Positions 7,664 through 14,114 of a stretch of DNA of 14,114 nt are shown in pieces (within the stretch, counting starts at the first letter, position 1; every line of letters starts with the position of its first letter). The stretch spans positions 1 through 14,114 of the forward strand of contig JANNXV010000111.1 of assembly GCA_031409815.1 (NCBI GenBank), written 5' to 3'. This stretch comes from JANLUX01 sp031409815 (GTDB lineage: Bacteria > Bacteroidota > Bacteroidia > AKYH767-A > OLB10). The notes under the pieces were generated by a model. It had not been told where the DNA came from. It made no database searches and saw only the letters and a program-made list of their open reading frames with translations. The position numbers were made by a program, and so were the translations under genes.

Positions 7664-7692
7664 TCCGGAATCAACTAATTGACCCCGGAGTT
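7654..7692 (-). terminator. Rho-independent terminator of trxA
   Basis: On the minus strand AACTCCGG (7685-7692) pairs with CCGGAGTT (7661-7668). Within the loop a further 4-bp stem (TCAA/TTGA) closes on a 4-nt loop. A T-rich tract (TGTTTTT, 7654-7660) follows directly. It begins 21 bases after the trxA stop, so it ends the trxA message and separates it from rpsP. Confidence 0.85.
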
Positions 7693-7713
7693 GCTGAATT
7701 TTAAGTAATCCTA

Positions 7714-8034
7714 TTATTTTAACTGTGCTTCCAGTTTACCTGCAAGTACCGATTTTGGAACTGCACCAATCTGCTTATCAACCACTTGGCCGTTTTTAAA
7801 GTAAAGCAATGCAGGTATGTTTCTGATTCCAAACTGCATAGAGATATTTGGATTACTGTCAACATCCATCTTACCGATAACAGCTTTGCCATCATACTCC
7901 TTACTTAATTCTTCCACTACCGGACCTACCATTCGGCAAGGACCACACCATTCTGCCCAAAAATCCACCAATACTGGTTTATCTGATTTTAGTACAAGTT
8001 CATCAAAATTTGCGTCTGTTAATACAAGTGCCAT
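7714..8034 (-). CDS. trxA: Thioredoxin
   Basis: This is a small cytoplasmic dithiol reductase that supplies electrons to reductive enzymes and repairs protein disulfides. The 106-residue length is standard. The active site WCGPC is at 29-33 in VDFWAEWCGPCR, with the buried Asp24 equivalent of E. coli Asp26. The cis-proline is Pro74 in RNIPALL; Ala follows it where Thr is more usual, a minor variation. There is no signal peptide, so it is not an envelope thioredoxin. It lies downstream of dnaE in the same direction; this dnaE-trxA pairing is also found elsewhere in Bacteroidota (recalled for Porphyromonas). A promoter box 66 bases upstream and a strong terminator after the stop suggest it can be expressed on its own. 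Confidence 0.97.
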   Translation of the reverse strand: MALVLTDANFDELVLKSDKPVLVDFWAEWCGPCRMVGPVVEELSKEYDGKAVIGKMDVDSNPNISMQFGIRNIPALLYFKNGQVVDKQIGAVPKSVLAGKLEAQLK

Positions 8035-8099
8035 AGTTTTTTATGATTTTTAATTGTAAATATTAAGTTCTCAATCTGCTTTTCAATTATTAAGCCATG

Positions 8100-8107
8100 C
8101 AAAGTTA
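8100..8107 (-). promoter_or_regulatory. -7 box TAACTTTG of trxA
   Basis: TAACTTTG on the minus strand matches TAnnTTTG exactly, 65 bases before the trxA ATG, in the 128-base gap after dnaE. This predicts a leader of about 55-60 bases. No clear TTG at the -33 distance was found, so trxA may also be read through from dnaE. Confidence 0.55.
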
Positions 8108-8162
8108 GAGGTTATTTTGTCAGTAAAGTATTGATAAAACAAATTGCAGTTGCCACTAATTC

Positions 8163-11100
8163 TTAATTAATTGTCACCTCCACATTCATCACCTCTTTCA
8201 TATCATCTACAAGCTGGCTATTTACTTTTACTCTATGAAGTTTAGACATAAATGGTATTACCCAGTTTTTTTCATCGTCAACAATCTGCATTCTTACAGG
8301 AACAGTTCCTTTGTTTACATCCCATAACTCTTGTAATTTAGAGATGTTGTTTTTGTTTACATCGAAAAGCTTCATTTTAACATTAAGTTGCTTTGTCATC
8401 TTGTCACTAATATCAGACAAAAACTGTATGGAATTGGGACGAAACTCCCAATCATCAGACGAATTATATCGGGTTGATACTTTTCCTTTGATGTAAACTA
8501 TACTTTCAGGATTCAGAAATTGCTTGAGTTTGCCATAATCTTCTCCAAACAATGTTATCTGCATAGAACTACTAAAATCTTCGATATTGAAACTTCCAAA
8601 AGGCTTTCCGTTTTTGCTCATGCGATGATTAACATCAGTAATAATACCAGCAAAACTCACATCTCGATTTTTATTCTTGTCTAAACTCTGATTCAACTCT
8701 TCAATATTAATATTACAGAAATTCTTAATCTCAAACTTAAAACCATCTAACGGATGTCCTGAAATATAAAAACCAATTACTTCCTTTTCCTTTTTCAATT
8801 CTTCCAACTTTGACCAAGGTTCACATGCTATTAAAACAGGTGCAGGAATTTCTGTGGCACTACCCGCATCACCGAACAATGAATGCTGTGAACTATTCTG
8901 TTGACTAGAATATGCACTACCATATTTTACTGCACGTTCAATGGCGGAGGCATTATCCTTTCCATCGGTGGCAAAATATTGAGCCCTATGAATGCCTTCA
9001 AAACAATCGAATGCCCCAGCTTGTGCCAGGCTTTCTAAACAGCGCTTGTTAGCCGCCTTACCGGAAATGCGTTGTGTTAAATCAAAAATATTTTTGAATG
9101 ATCCATTTGCAATTCTTTCTTCGATGATGGATTGTACTGCCGACTCTCCTACTCCTTTAATTGCACCTAATCCAAAACGGATTTCACCTCTTTTATTAAC
9201 AGCAAAATTGTATTGCGACTCGTTTACATCAGGACCTAAAACCGGAATACCCATTCGCCTGCACTCTTCCATAAAGAAAGTAATCTTATCAATATTACTT
9301 AAGTTGTGTGTGAGCACAGCACTCATGTATTCAGCAGAATAATGTGTTTTTAAATAGGCTGTTTGAAATGCAACAAATGCATAACAGGTACTATGCGATT
9401 TATTAAAAGCATAGGATGCAAATGCCTCCCAATCTTTCCAAATCTTTTCACACACTTTTTCATCATGACCATTGGCTTTGCAACCTTCCATGAATTTGCT
9501 TTTCATTTTATCAAGCACATCCTTCTGCTTCTTACCCATCGCCTTACGCAAAGTATCTGCATCACCTTTGGTAAAGCCAGCCAACTTCTGCGAAAGCAAC
9601 ATCACCTGCTCCTGATACACTGTTATGCCATAAGTTTCCTGAAGATGTTCCTGCATCACATCTAAATCATAACTTACCTTTTCACGACCGTGCTTACGTA
9701 AAATAAATTTTGGGATATACTCAATCGGACCAGGGCGATACAAGGCATTCATTGCAATTAAATCTTCAAACTTATCAGGCTTGAGTTCCTTTAAATATTT
9801 CTGCATGCCTGCAGATTCAAACTGGAAAGTTCCGTTTGTTTCTCCACGTTGATAAAGCTCAAATGTTTTGCTATCGTCAAGCGGAATAGTATCAATATCT
9901 ATTTTAATTCCATGATGCTCTTCGATCAAACGCAATGCATCGCGAATAATGGTTAGTGTTTTTAAACCCAGAAAATCCATTTTGATTACCCCTGCATCTT
10001 CAATCACTTTGCCATCATATTGGGTAATGAGCAAATTGGTTTCTTTACTTGTAGAAACCGGAACAATCTCGGTGAGATCTTTGGGTGCTATGATAATTGC
10101 TGATGCATGAATACCACTATTACGTACTGATCCTTCTAGTATTAATGCTTCTTTCAATACACGCGATGGTAAATCATCACCGGCATGTATTGCACGTAAT
10201 TTTTTTACATCTTCAATGTCATCACTATTGAAAAGTGTTTTCACACTTTTCTCGCCTTCCATGGGAGACAGCAACACATTTTGTAATGTAACACCTACTT
10301 GCTCAGGAACTAATTTAACCAGTGCATTGGCTTCGTTTAACGGAAGATCGAGCACACGTGCTACATCTTTAATACTTGAACGCGCAGCCATGGTACCATA
10401 GGTGATTATTTGCGCCACTTGGTTTTTGCCATATTTCTCTACCACATAATCAATTACTTTTTGACGACCTACATCATCAAAATCCGTATCAATATCGGGC
10501 ATTGACTTACGATCGGGATTTAGAAATCTCTCAAAAAGTAAATTGTATTTAATAGGATCAATATTGGTGATGCCAATGCAATAGGCAATTACAGATCCGG
10601 CAGCTGAACCACGGCCAGGACCAATAAAAACTCCTAAATCACGGCCGGCCTTAATAAAATCAGCCACAATAAGAAAGTATCCGGCAAAACCCATTGTTTG
10701 CACCGTAAACAATTCAAAATTCAAACGCTCTTCAATTTCAGGCGTAATATCGATATAGCGCTTTCTGGCACCTTCATAAGTTAAATGGCGCAAGTATTCG
10801 TCCTGACTAACAAATTCTTTAGGAATGGTAAAATGAGGAAGCAAAATATCCTTCTTGAGTTTCAACACATCAATCTTGTCAACAATTTCATTGGTATTGT
10901 CGATTGCAAAAGGAATGTCTTTGAAAAGGGTTGCCATCTCTTCGCCCGTTTTGAAATAAAACTGGTCGTTGTAAAATGCGAAACGTTTTCCTTTCACATT
11001 AACATCATCATCAGCCACAGCTTCCTTAATGGTGTCCTCACTTTGTTTCGCGCCAGTGTTTATACACAACAAAATATCGTGTGCATTTGCATCATTTTGG

Positions 11101-11747
11101 TTTACATAGTGAGAGTCGTTGCTGGCAATTACTTTCACATTATGTTTAACAGCAAAACGCAACAATACTTCATTCACTGTGTTTTGCTCAGGTATATCGT
11201 GTCGCTGTATTTCTACGTAATAATCTTCACCGAAAATATTTAGCCACCATAAAAATTCTTGCTCTCCCTCAGCCTCGCCTTTCTTTAAAATAACTTTTGG
11301 TACCGAAGCGCCAATACAACAAGTGGTTGCAATCAATCCTTTGTGATATTTCAAGATCAACTCTTTGTCAATGCGAGGATATTTGCCATACAATCCTTCC
11401 ACATAACCCAACGAGCAAAGCTTCACCAAATTAGCGTAACCCTCCGCATTTTTTGCCAGTAGTAACTGATGATAACGAACATCCTTATCCTCCTTAGTGA
11501 ACTGACGTTTATGCCGATCTTCAACCACATAAAACTCGCAACCAACTATTGGTTTGATTACTGTACCATTCTTATTATGCTTTTCGGCTTCAGCAACAAA
11601 CTTAAAAGCGCCAAACATATTTCCATGATCAGTAATTGCGATACCGGGCATTTTATTGGCAATGGCCTTTTTATACAACGATGAAATGTCAGCGGCACCA
11701 TCTAATAATGAAAACTGGGTGTGAACATGTAAATGAGAAAACTGCAT
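8163..11747 (-). CDS. dnaE: DNA polymerase III subunit alpha
   Basis: DnaE is the replicative DNA polymerase catalytic subunit, acting with the beta clamp at the fork. The protein has 1194 residues, normal for DnaE1. Domains in order: PHP (1-280) from SHLHVHTQFSLLDG; palm and fingers with FIGPGRGSAAGS (374-385) and the catalytic acidic motif PDIDTDF (417-423: Asp418, Asp420), plus Asp591 in IKMDFLGL; ALYRPGP (668-674); FNKSHS (781-786); a helix-hairpin-helix region GLGAIKGVG (859-867); and an OB fold (1030-1092, SFAGIITDV...). The SQHSLFGD stretch at 953-960 is the kind of loop that precedes the C-terminal part. All nine PHP metal ligands known from Thermus DnaE appear kept. There is no separate polC-like exonuclease insertion. 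The ATG at 11747 follows directly after a heptad-repeat array, and trxA lies downstream. Confidence 0.98.
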   Translation of the reverse strand: MQFSHLHVHTQFSLLDGAADISSLYKKAIANKMPGIAITDHGNMFGAFKFVAEAEKHNKNGTVIKPIVGCEFYVVEDRHKRQFTKEDKDVRYHQLLLAKNAEGYANLVKLCSLGYVEGLYGKYPRIDKELILKYHKGLIATTCCIGASVPKVILKKGEAEGEQEFLWWLNIFGEDYYVEIQRHDIPEQNTVNEVLLRFAVKHNVKVIASNDSHYVNQNDANAHDILLCINTGAKQSEDTIKEAVADDDVNVKGKRFAFYNDQFYFKTGEEMATLFKDIPFAIDNTNEIVDKIDVLKLKKDILLPHFTIPKEFVSQDEYLRHLTYEGARKRYIDITPEIEERLNFELFTVQTMGFAGYFLIVADFIKAGRDLGVFIGPGRGSAAGSVIAYCIGITNIDPIKYNLLFERFLNPDRKSMPDIDTDFDDVGRQKVIDYVVEKYGKNQVAQIITYGTMAARSSIKDVARVLDLPLNEANALVKLVPEQVGVTLQNVLLSPMEGEKSVKTLFNSDDIEDVKKLRAIHAGDDLPSRVLKEALILEGSVRNSGIHASAIIIAPKDLTEIVPVSTSKETNLLITQYDGKVIEDAGVIKMDFLGLKTLTIIRDALRLIEEHHGIKIDIDTIPLDDSKTFELYQRGETNGTFQFESAGMQKYLKELKPDKFEDLIAMNALYRPGPIEYIPKFILRKHGREKVSYDLDVMQEHLQETYGITVYQEQVMLLSQKLAGFTKGDADTLRKAMGKKQKDVLDKMKSKFMEGCKANGHDEKVCEKIWKDWEAFASYAFNKSHSTCYAFVAFQTAYLKTHYSAEYMSAVLTHNLSNIDKITFFMEECRRMGIPVLGPDVNESQYNFAVNKRGEIRFGLGAIKGVGESAVQSIIEERIANGSFKNIFDLTQRISGKAANKRCLESLAQAGAFDCFEGIHRAQYFATDGKDNASAIERAVKYGSAYSSQQNSSQHSLFGDAGSATEIPAPVLIACEPWSKLEELKKEKEVIGFYISGHPLDGFKFEIKNFCNINIEELNQSLDKNKNRDVSFAGIITDVNHRMSKNGKPFGSFNIEDFSSSMQITLFGEDYGKLKQFLNPESIVYIKGKVSTRYNSSDDWEFRPNSIQFLSDISDKMTKQLNVKMKLFDVNKNNISKLQELWDVNKGTVPVRMQIVDDEKNWVIPFMSKLHRVKVNSQLVDDMKEVMNVEVTIN

Positions 11748-11751
11748 TATT

Positions 11752-11786
11752 GAATTATGAGTTATGAATTTTGAGTTATGAGTTAA
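11752..11786. repeat. Tandem heptanucleotide array, five GARTTWT-type units
   Basis: Five consecutive 7-nt units: GAATTAT (11752), GAGTTAT (11759), GAATTTT (11766), GAGTTAT (11773), GAGTTAA (11780). The array begins 4 bases upstream of the dnaE start codon and would lie in the dnaE 5' UTR, where it reads as a C-poor, A/T-rich leader. A period of seven rules out a coding origin. Confidence 0.85.
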
Positions 11787-11792
11787 CTAAGG

Positions 11793-11820
11793 ATGACCAT
11801 TGACGATTGACAATTGACCA
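11793..11820. repeat. Tandem heptanucleotide array, four WTGACNA units
   Basis: Four consecutive 7-nt units: ATGACCA (11793), TTGACGA (11800), TTGACAA (11807), TTGACCA (11814). It lies six bases beyond the first array and just downstream of the dnaE -7 box, so it would be transcribed in the dnaE leader. The unit resembles, from memory, the cyanobacterial STRR2 heptamer family (TTGGTCA, read on the other strand); relatedness is not claimed. Confidence 0.8.
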
Positions 11821-11828
11821 ATGCTCAA

Positions 11829-11836
11829 CAAATTTA
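11829..11836 (-). promoter_or_regulatory. -7 box TAAATTTG of dnaE
   Basis: TAAATTTG on the minus strand matches TAnnTTTG exactly. It is the best box in the spacer and predicts a dnaE leader of about 75 bases that contains both heptad arrays. A TTG at the -33 distance is not evident. Confidence 0.5.
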
Positions 11837-12171
11837 ACGAGGTAAAATTACGGAATCTGCTCGGCTGAATGGCTTGGTGTTGATAAGAAAAGATTGATGC
11901 GGAGGATCAGTTTGTTGAGTATTGTAGAAGGGTATTAAAACAAAAAAGCAACCACATCTTACGATGCAATTGCTTTCATTTTCGGGATTAATGTAGTTCA
12001 CTTTTCATTTAACCATAGGCAAACTTTTATTTAGTTATTTATTTTTTGTGCGACTTGCATTGCAATGATAATATCAGAATTACAAGTGCGCAGTTAAACA
12101 TTTTAAAAATCTTACATCATGCTTACATCAATATCATTATACCAAACACCATACTCTTAACCATCATTACT

Positions 12172-12179
12172 GATATTTG
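12172..12179 (+). promoter_or_regulatory. Near-consensus -7 box GATATTTG of the beta-helix gene
   Basis: GATATTTG matches TAnnTTTG at seven of eight positions and ends four bases before the ATG at 12184. The geometry is the same as in front of the helicase gene, and the 11-mer TTTGCAGCATG is identical at both places. This supports the 12184 start and suggests a near-leaderless message. No -33 TTG is seen. Confidence 0.4.
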
Positions 12180-12183
12180 CAGC

Positions 12184-14070
12184 ATGAAAGGCAAGTTGTT
12201 TATTCTTCTGGTGTGTTTAAATTTAAACTTTTGCCTATCACAAAATAAGAAATTAAGCTTTTCAGAACAACTTAACCCAACGCAAAACCCAATCGGTGGC
12301 GGCATTTTTTTCAAGAATATTCTTGCTAAACAAAAAGCAAACTATTTAGCGAATGATAAGCAATCCTTATTAGTTGCTCTACAAAAAGCAAAAGCAGGTG
12401 ATATTATTTATGTTGACGACACGTCAATAATTGATTTAAGTACAGAAACAAATTTGGTTATCAATGCGGGTGTAACACTTGCAAGCGGAAGAGGGAACAA
12501 CTCTGAAGGCGCATTAATTTTTTCTGACTCAACATGGTCAGATAAAGAGTTTCATTCATTATTTACAACTGGTGGAGAAAATGTACACATCACCGGGTTG
12601 CGTTTACGTGGACCGAATCCTGAAATTCTCGACCATGACTACAACCTAAATAAAGTGGCTTGTGCAGTTCGTTGTCAGCATCCAGCATTAGAGATTGATA
12701 ATTGCGAATTACGGGCTTGGGATAAATGGGCTATCTATTTGTATGTATCGGATAAAGCATACATCCACCACAATTATATTCATCACACTATTCGAAATGG
12801 TTATGGATATGGTATTTGGATTGGAGGCTCAGGAAAAGAAAAAAATGCGAACGCTTTAATAGAAGCCAATTTATTTGAAGCTTGCAGACATTGTATTGCC
12901 TCGAGTGGACATTTAAATAGTTGGGAAGCTCGTTACAATGTGTTTTTAAAACGACAATTATATGTAAACGTAGATCGACATGGGCAAGGTCGCGGTGCAC
13001 TAGGAGGAATTAACACACACCTACATCATAATTTATTCTTAAGCAAACAGGTTCATTTCACCTTTCCATATCCTGCAGATTCAGCAGGCTTGGTTGAAGT
13101 GGATCACAATTGGTTTGCAAGAGCTGAGTTCAAACAAGACAATGATGAAGATGCAAGTGATGAAGACACAAGTAAAACAAAAAATGCAAAAATTAAAGAA
13201 CCTCATTTTGGAAAGTGGCCTGAACAATTAGTTGACGAAAAAAAGAAAAAACAAATGTTGATTCACGACAACTATTTTGAAGGAAGTAATCGTATGCTTC
13301 CAAAAGCGACCATTAAATGTGATGTATCAGAAGGTGTTGCACCATTAAAAGTAAGCTTTGATGCGAGCAAAAGTTTTGATAGCGAAGGTGGCGCTATTGC
13401 ATGGGTACAATGGCGTTTTGGTGACGGAGATTTTTCAGGCAATGAATCACGTAGTATGAACATCAATTACACTTTTACAGTGCCTGGAATTTACATGGTA
13501 ACTCTAGTTGTATATAATAATTATGGAATTCCATCTGAAACAGCCAAGCAAATCATCACTGTTAAACCATCCACCGGAAAATATGTTTTGTCGTGTTGGA
13601 TTAAAGATTGTTACATCGGAAATCTTGAAGGTAAATACATCAAACAATTATTATTGGATGATAAAATAATCTGGCAGGATGATGTTTCAGGCGATGAAGG
13701 CTGGATACATATTGTAAAAGATTTGAGTGAAGCAGTGAAGCTCAATGAAAAACACAGGATCAGTGTTCGTGTAATTTCTCCAACAGGAATTGCAGACCCT
13801 ATGAAAGAAATTGTAGAGCTGTTAGCATGGATAGACGATTGCTATATTTTCAATACTTCGATGACCAATTCCGGATTTGAAGCCAAAGAATTAACTCCTT
13901 GGAAGATGGAATATTTAATTCCTTCAAAAGAAAAAAAGTATGGAGGCGGCATAGTAAACTCAAATGATTATCGCAGTGGAGAAAAGGCATTTCGAATTCG
14001 GTTTCCACTCAAAAAAATAATTGAGCCGGGGCAGTATGCAGAAATTTACCAGGACTTTTTTTGTAAGTGA
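12184..14070 (+). CDS. Secreted right-handed beta-helix (pectate lyase-like) protein with PKD domain, apparently truncated
   Basis: A 628-residue secreted protein. The start MKGKLFILLVCLNLNFCLSQ gives a clean signal peptide, so I prefer 12184 over an in-frame ATG at 12046. Residues about 55-370 look like a right-handed parallel beta-helix of the pectate lyase type, with a solvent-like repeat of LHHN/IHHN/DHNWF motifs (194-197, 280-283, 307-311) and INAGVTLASGRG (93-104). An acidic/Lys-rich insertion lies at 317-356. A PKD domain follows (about 375-460: FDASKSFDSEGG, WRFGDGD, YTFTVPGIYMVTLVV). Residues 465-555 form another beta-rich domain that I cannot name. From 561 the sequence (TNSGFEAKELTPWKMEY ... 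SGEKAFRIRF ... GQYAEIYQDFF) resembles the first part of a CBM4/9-type carbohydrate-binding module, but stops after about 65 residues at a T7 run. Enzymatic activity on polysaccharide is inferred; catalytic residues were not identified. Confidence 0.75.
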   Translation: MKGKLFILLVCLNLNFCLSQNKKLSFSEQLNPTQNPIGGGIFFKNILAKQKANYLANDKQSLLVALQKAKAGDIIYVDDTSIIDLSTETNLVINAGVTLASGRGNNSEGALIFSDSTWSDKEFHSLFTTGGENVHITGLRLRGPNPEILDHDYNLNKVACAVRCQHPALEIDNCELRAWDKWAIYLYVSDKAYIHHNYIHHTIRNGYGYGIWIGGSGKEKNANALIEANLFEACRHCIASSGHLNSWEARYNVFLKRQLYVNVDRHGQGRGALGGINTHLHHNLFLSKQVHFTFPYPADSAGLVEVDHNWFARAEFKQDNDEDASDEDTSKTKNAKIKEPHFGKWPEQLVDEKKKKQMLIHDNYFEGSNRMLPKATIKCDVSEGVAPLKVSFDASKSFDSEGGAIAWVQWRFGDGDFSGNESRSMNINYTFTVPGIYMVTLVVYNNYGIPSETAKQIITVKPSTGKYVLSCWIKDCYIGNLEGKYIKQLLLDDKIIWQDDVSGDEGWIHIVKDLSEAVKLNEKHRISVRVISPTGIADPMKEIVELLAWIDDCYIFNTSMTNSGFEAKELTPWKMEYLIPSKEKKYGGGIVNSNDYRSGEKAFRIRFPLKKIIEPGQYAEIYQDFFCK

Positions 14071-14114
14071 CTTTTGTAAATCACCCCTGTCAGGGTTTAA
14101 AACCCTGACAGGGG
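14067..14114. repeat. Palindromic repeat element at right edge (31-nt perfect palindrome)
   Basis: The last 31 bases are a perfect palindrome with one central base: CCCCTGTCAGGGTTT (14084-14098), A, then its exact complement (14100-14114). Just before it, GTGAcTTT (14067-14074) can pair with AAATCAC (14078-14084) as a small adjacent hairpin. Such GTCAGGG/CCCTGAC palindromes are, from memory, recurrent intergenic elements in Bacteroidota genomes. The window ends exactly with the palindrome. It may also serve as a bidirectional terminator, but no T-tract is visible in the window. Confidence 0.8.

Larger units (their letters stand above)
11748..12183. other. Divergent intergenic region between dnaE and the beta-helix gene
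   Basis: About 436 bases. From the left it holds two heptad-repeat arrays (11752-11786 and 11793-11820), a dnaE -7 box (11829-11836), and a 9-bp inverted repeat CTCAACAAA/TTTGTTGAG (11824-11832 and 11911-11919) that overlaps that box. AAAGCAA and TTGCTTT lie around 11950-11976. The rest is AT-rich with no convincing gene or RNA. The frame open from an ATG at 12046 would add 46 residues to the beta-helix protein, but they place a signal peptide internally, so I treat it as untranslated. Confidence 0.6.

Noticed and set aside
10785..11243. 152-codon plus-strand open frame inside dnaE
   Set aside because: It is antisense to the conserved PHP and polymerase coding sequence; composition and lack of motifs mark it as a shadow.
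11821..11868. 15-codon mini-ORF (MLNKFNEVKLRNLLG) in the dnaE upstream spacer
   Set aside because: It is on the strand opposite to dnaE, has no ribosome site or promoter, and is short enough to occur by chance.
12046..12183. 46-residue N-terminal extension of the beta-helix protein
   Set aside because: It would bury a good signal peptide in the interior, and a near-consensus -7 box sits just before the later ATG.

Overview
The window is a chromosomal segment of a Bacteroidota bacterium, probably from the Chitinophagia/Sphingobacteriia side of the phylum, although the lower rank is a guess. The evidence is AT-rich DNA, A-rich rather than Shine-Dalgarno ribosome sites, TAnnTTTG-type -7 promoter boxes, a bS16 ribosomal protein with a long Ala/Glu tail, thioredoxin next to the replicative polymerase gene, and secreted LamG and PKD/beta-helix proteins. 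No phage, transposase, CRISPR or plasmid gene is visible.

Layout, left to right. A secreted LamG-domain protein runs off the left edge on the minus strand (1-1088). After an AT-rich gap come three plus-strand genes: a DEAD-box RNA helicase with a CsdA/DbpA-type RNA-binding domain and a basic RG-rich tail, guaA (GMP synthase), and a lipoprotein with a type 1 periplasmic-binding fold whose start overlaps the guaA stop. The lipoprotein meets rimM tail to tail with a 4-base overlap. The minus-strand block then reads, in transcription order, dnaE, trxA, rpsP, rimM. It is punctuated by a terminator after trxA, a promoter plus leader hairpin before rpsP, and a hairpin with a T-tract between rpsP and rimM. 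Divergent from dnaE is a secreted beta-helix/PKD protein that stops early inside what looks like a carbohydrate-binding module, just before a perfect 31-nt palindrome at the right edge.

The core is housekeeping: RNA remodelling, purine synthesis, 30S maturation (bS16 with RimM), thiol redox and replication. The two edge genes encode secreted, probably carbohydrate-oriented proteins.

The least ordinary signal is non-coding. Two intergenic spacers carry degenerate tandem repeats with an exact 7-nt period. Upstream of guaA, two four-unit arrays face each other and form a long hairpin. Upstream of dnaE there is a five-unit array and, six bases further on, a four-unit array of different sequence. 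With the terminal palindrome, these suggest a genome seeded with short intergenic repeat families. Two genes also share the 11-mer TTTGCAGCATG at the start codon, which suggests near-leaderless transcripts.
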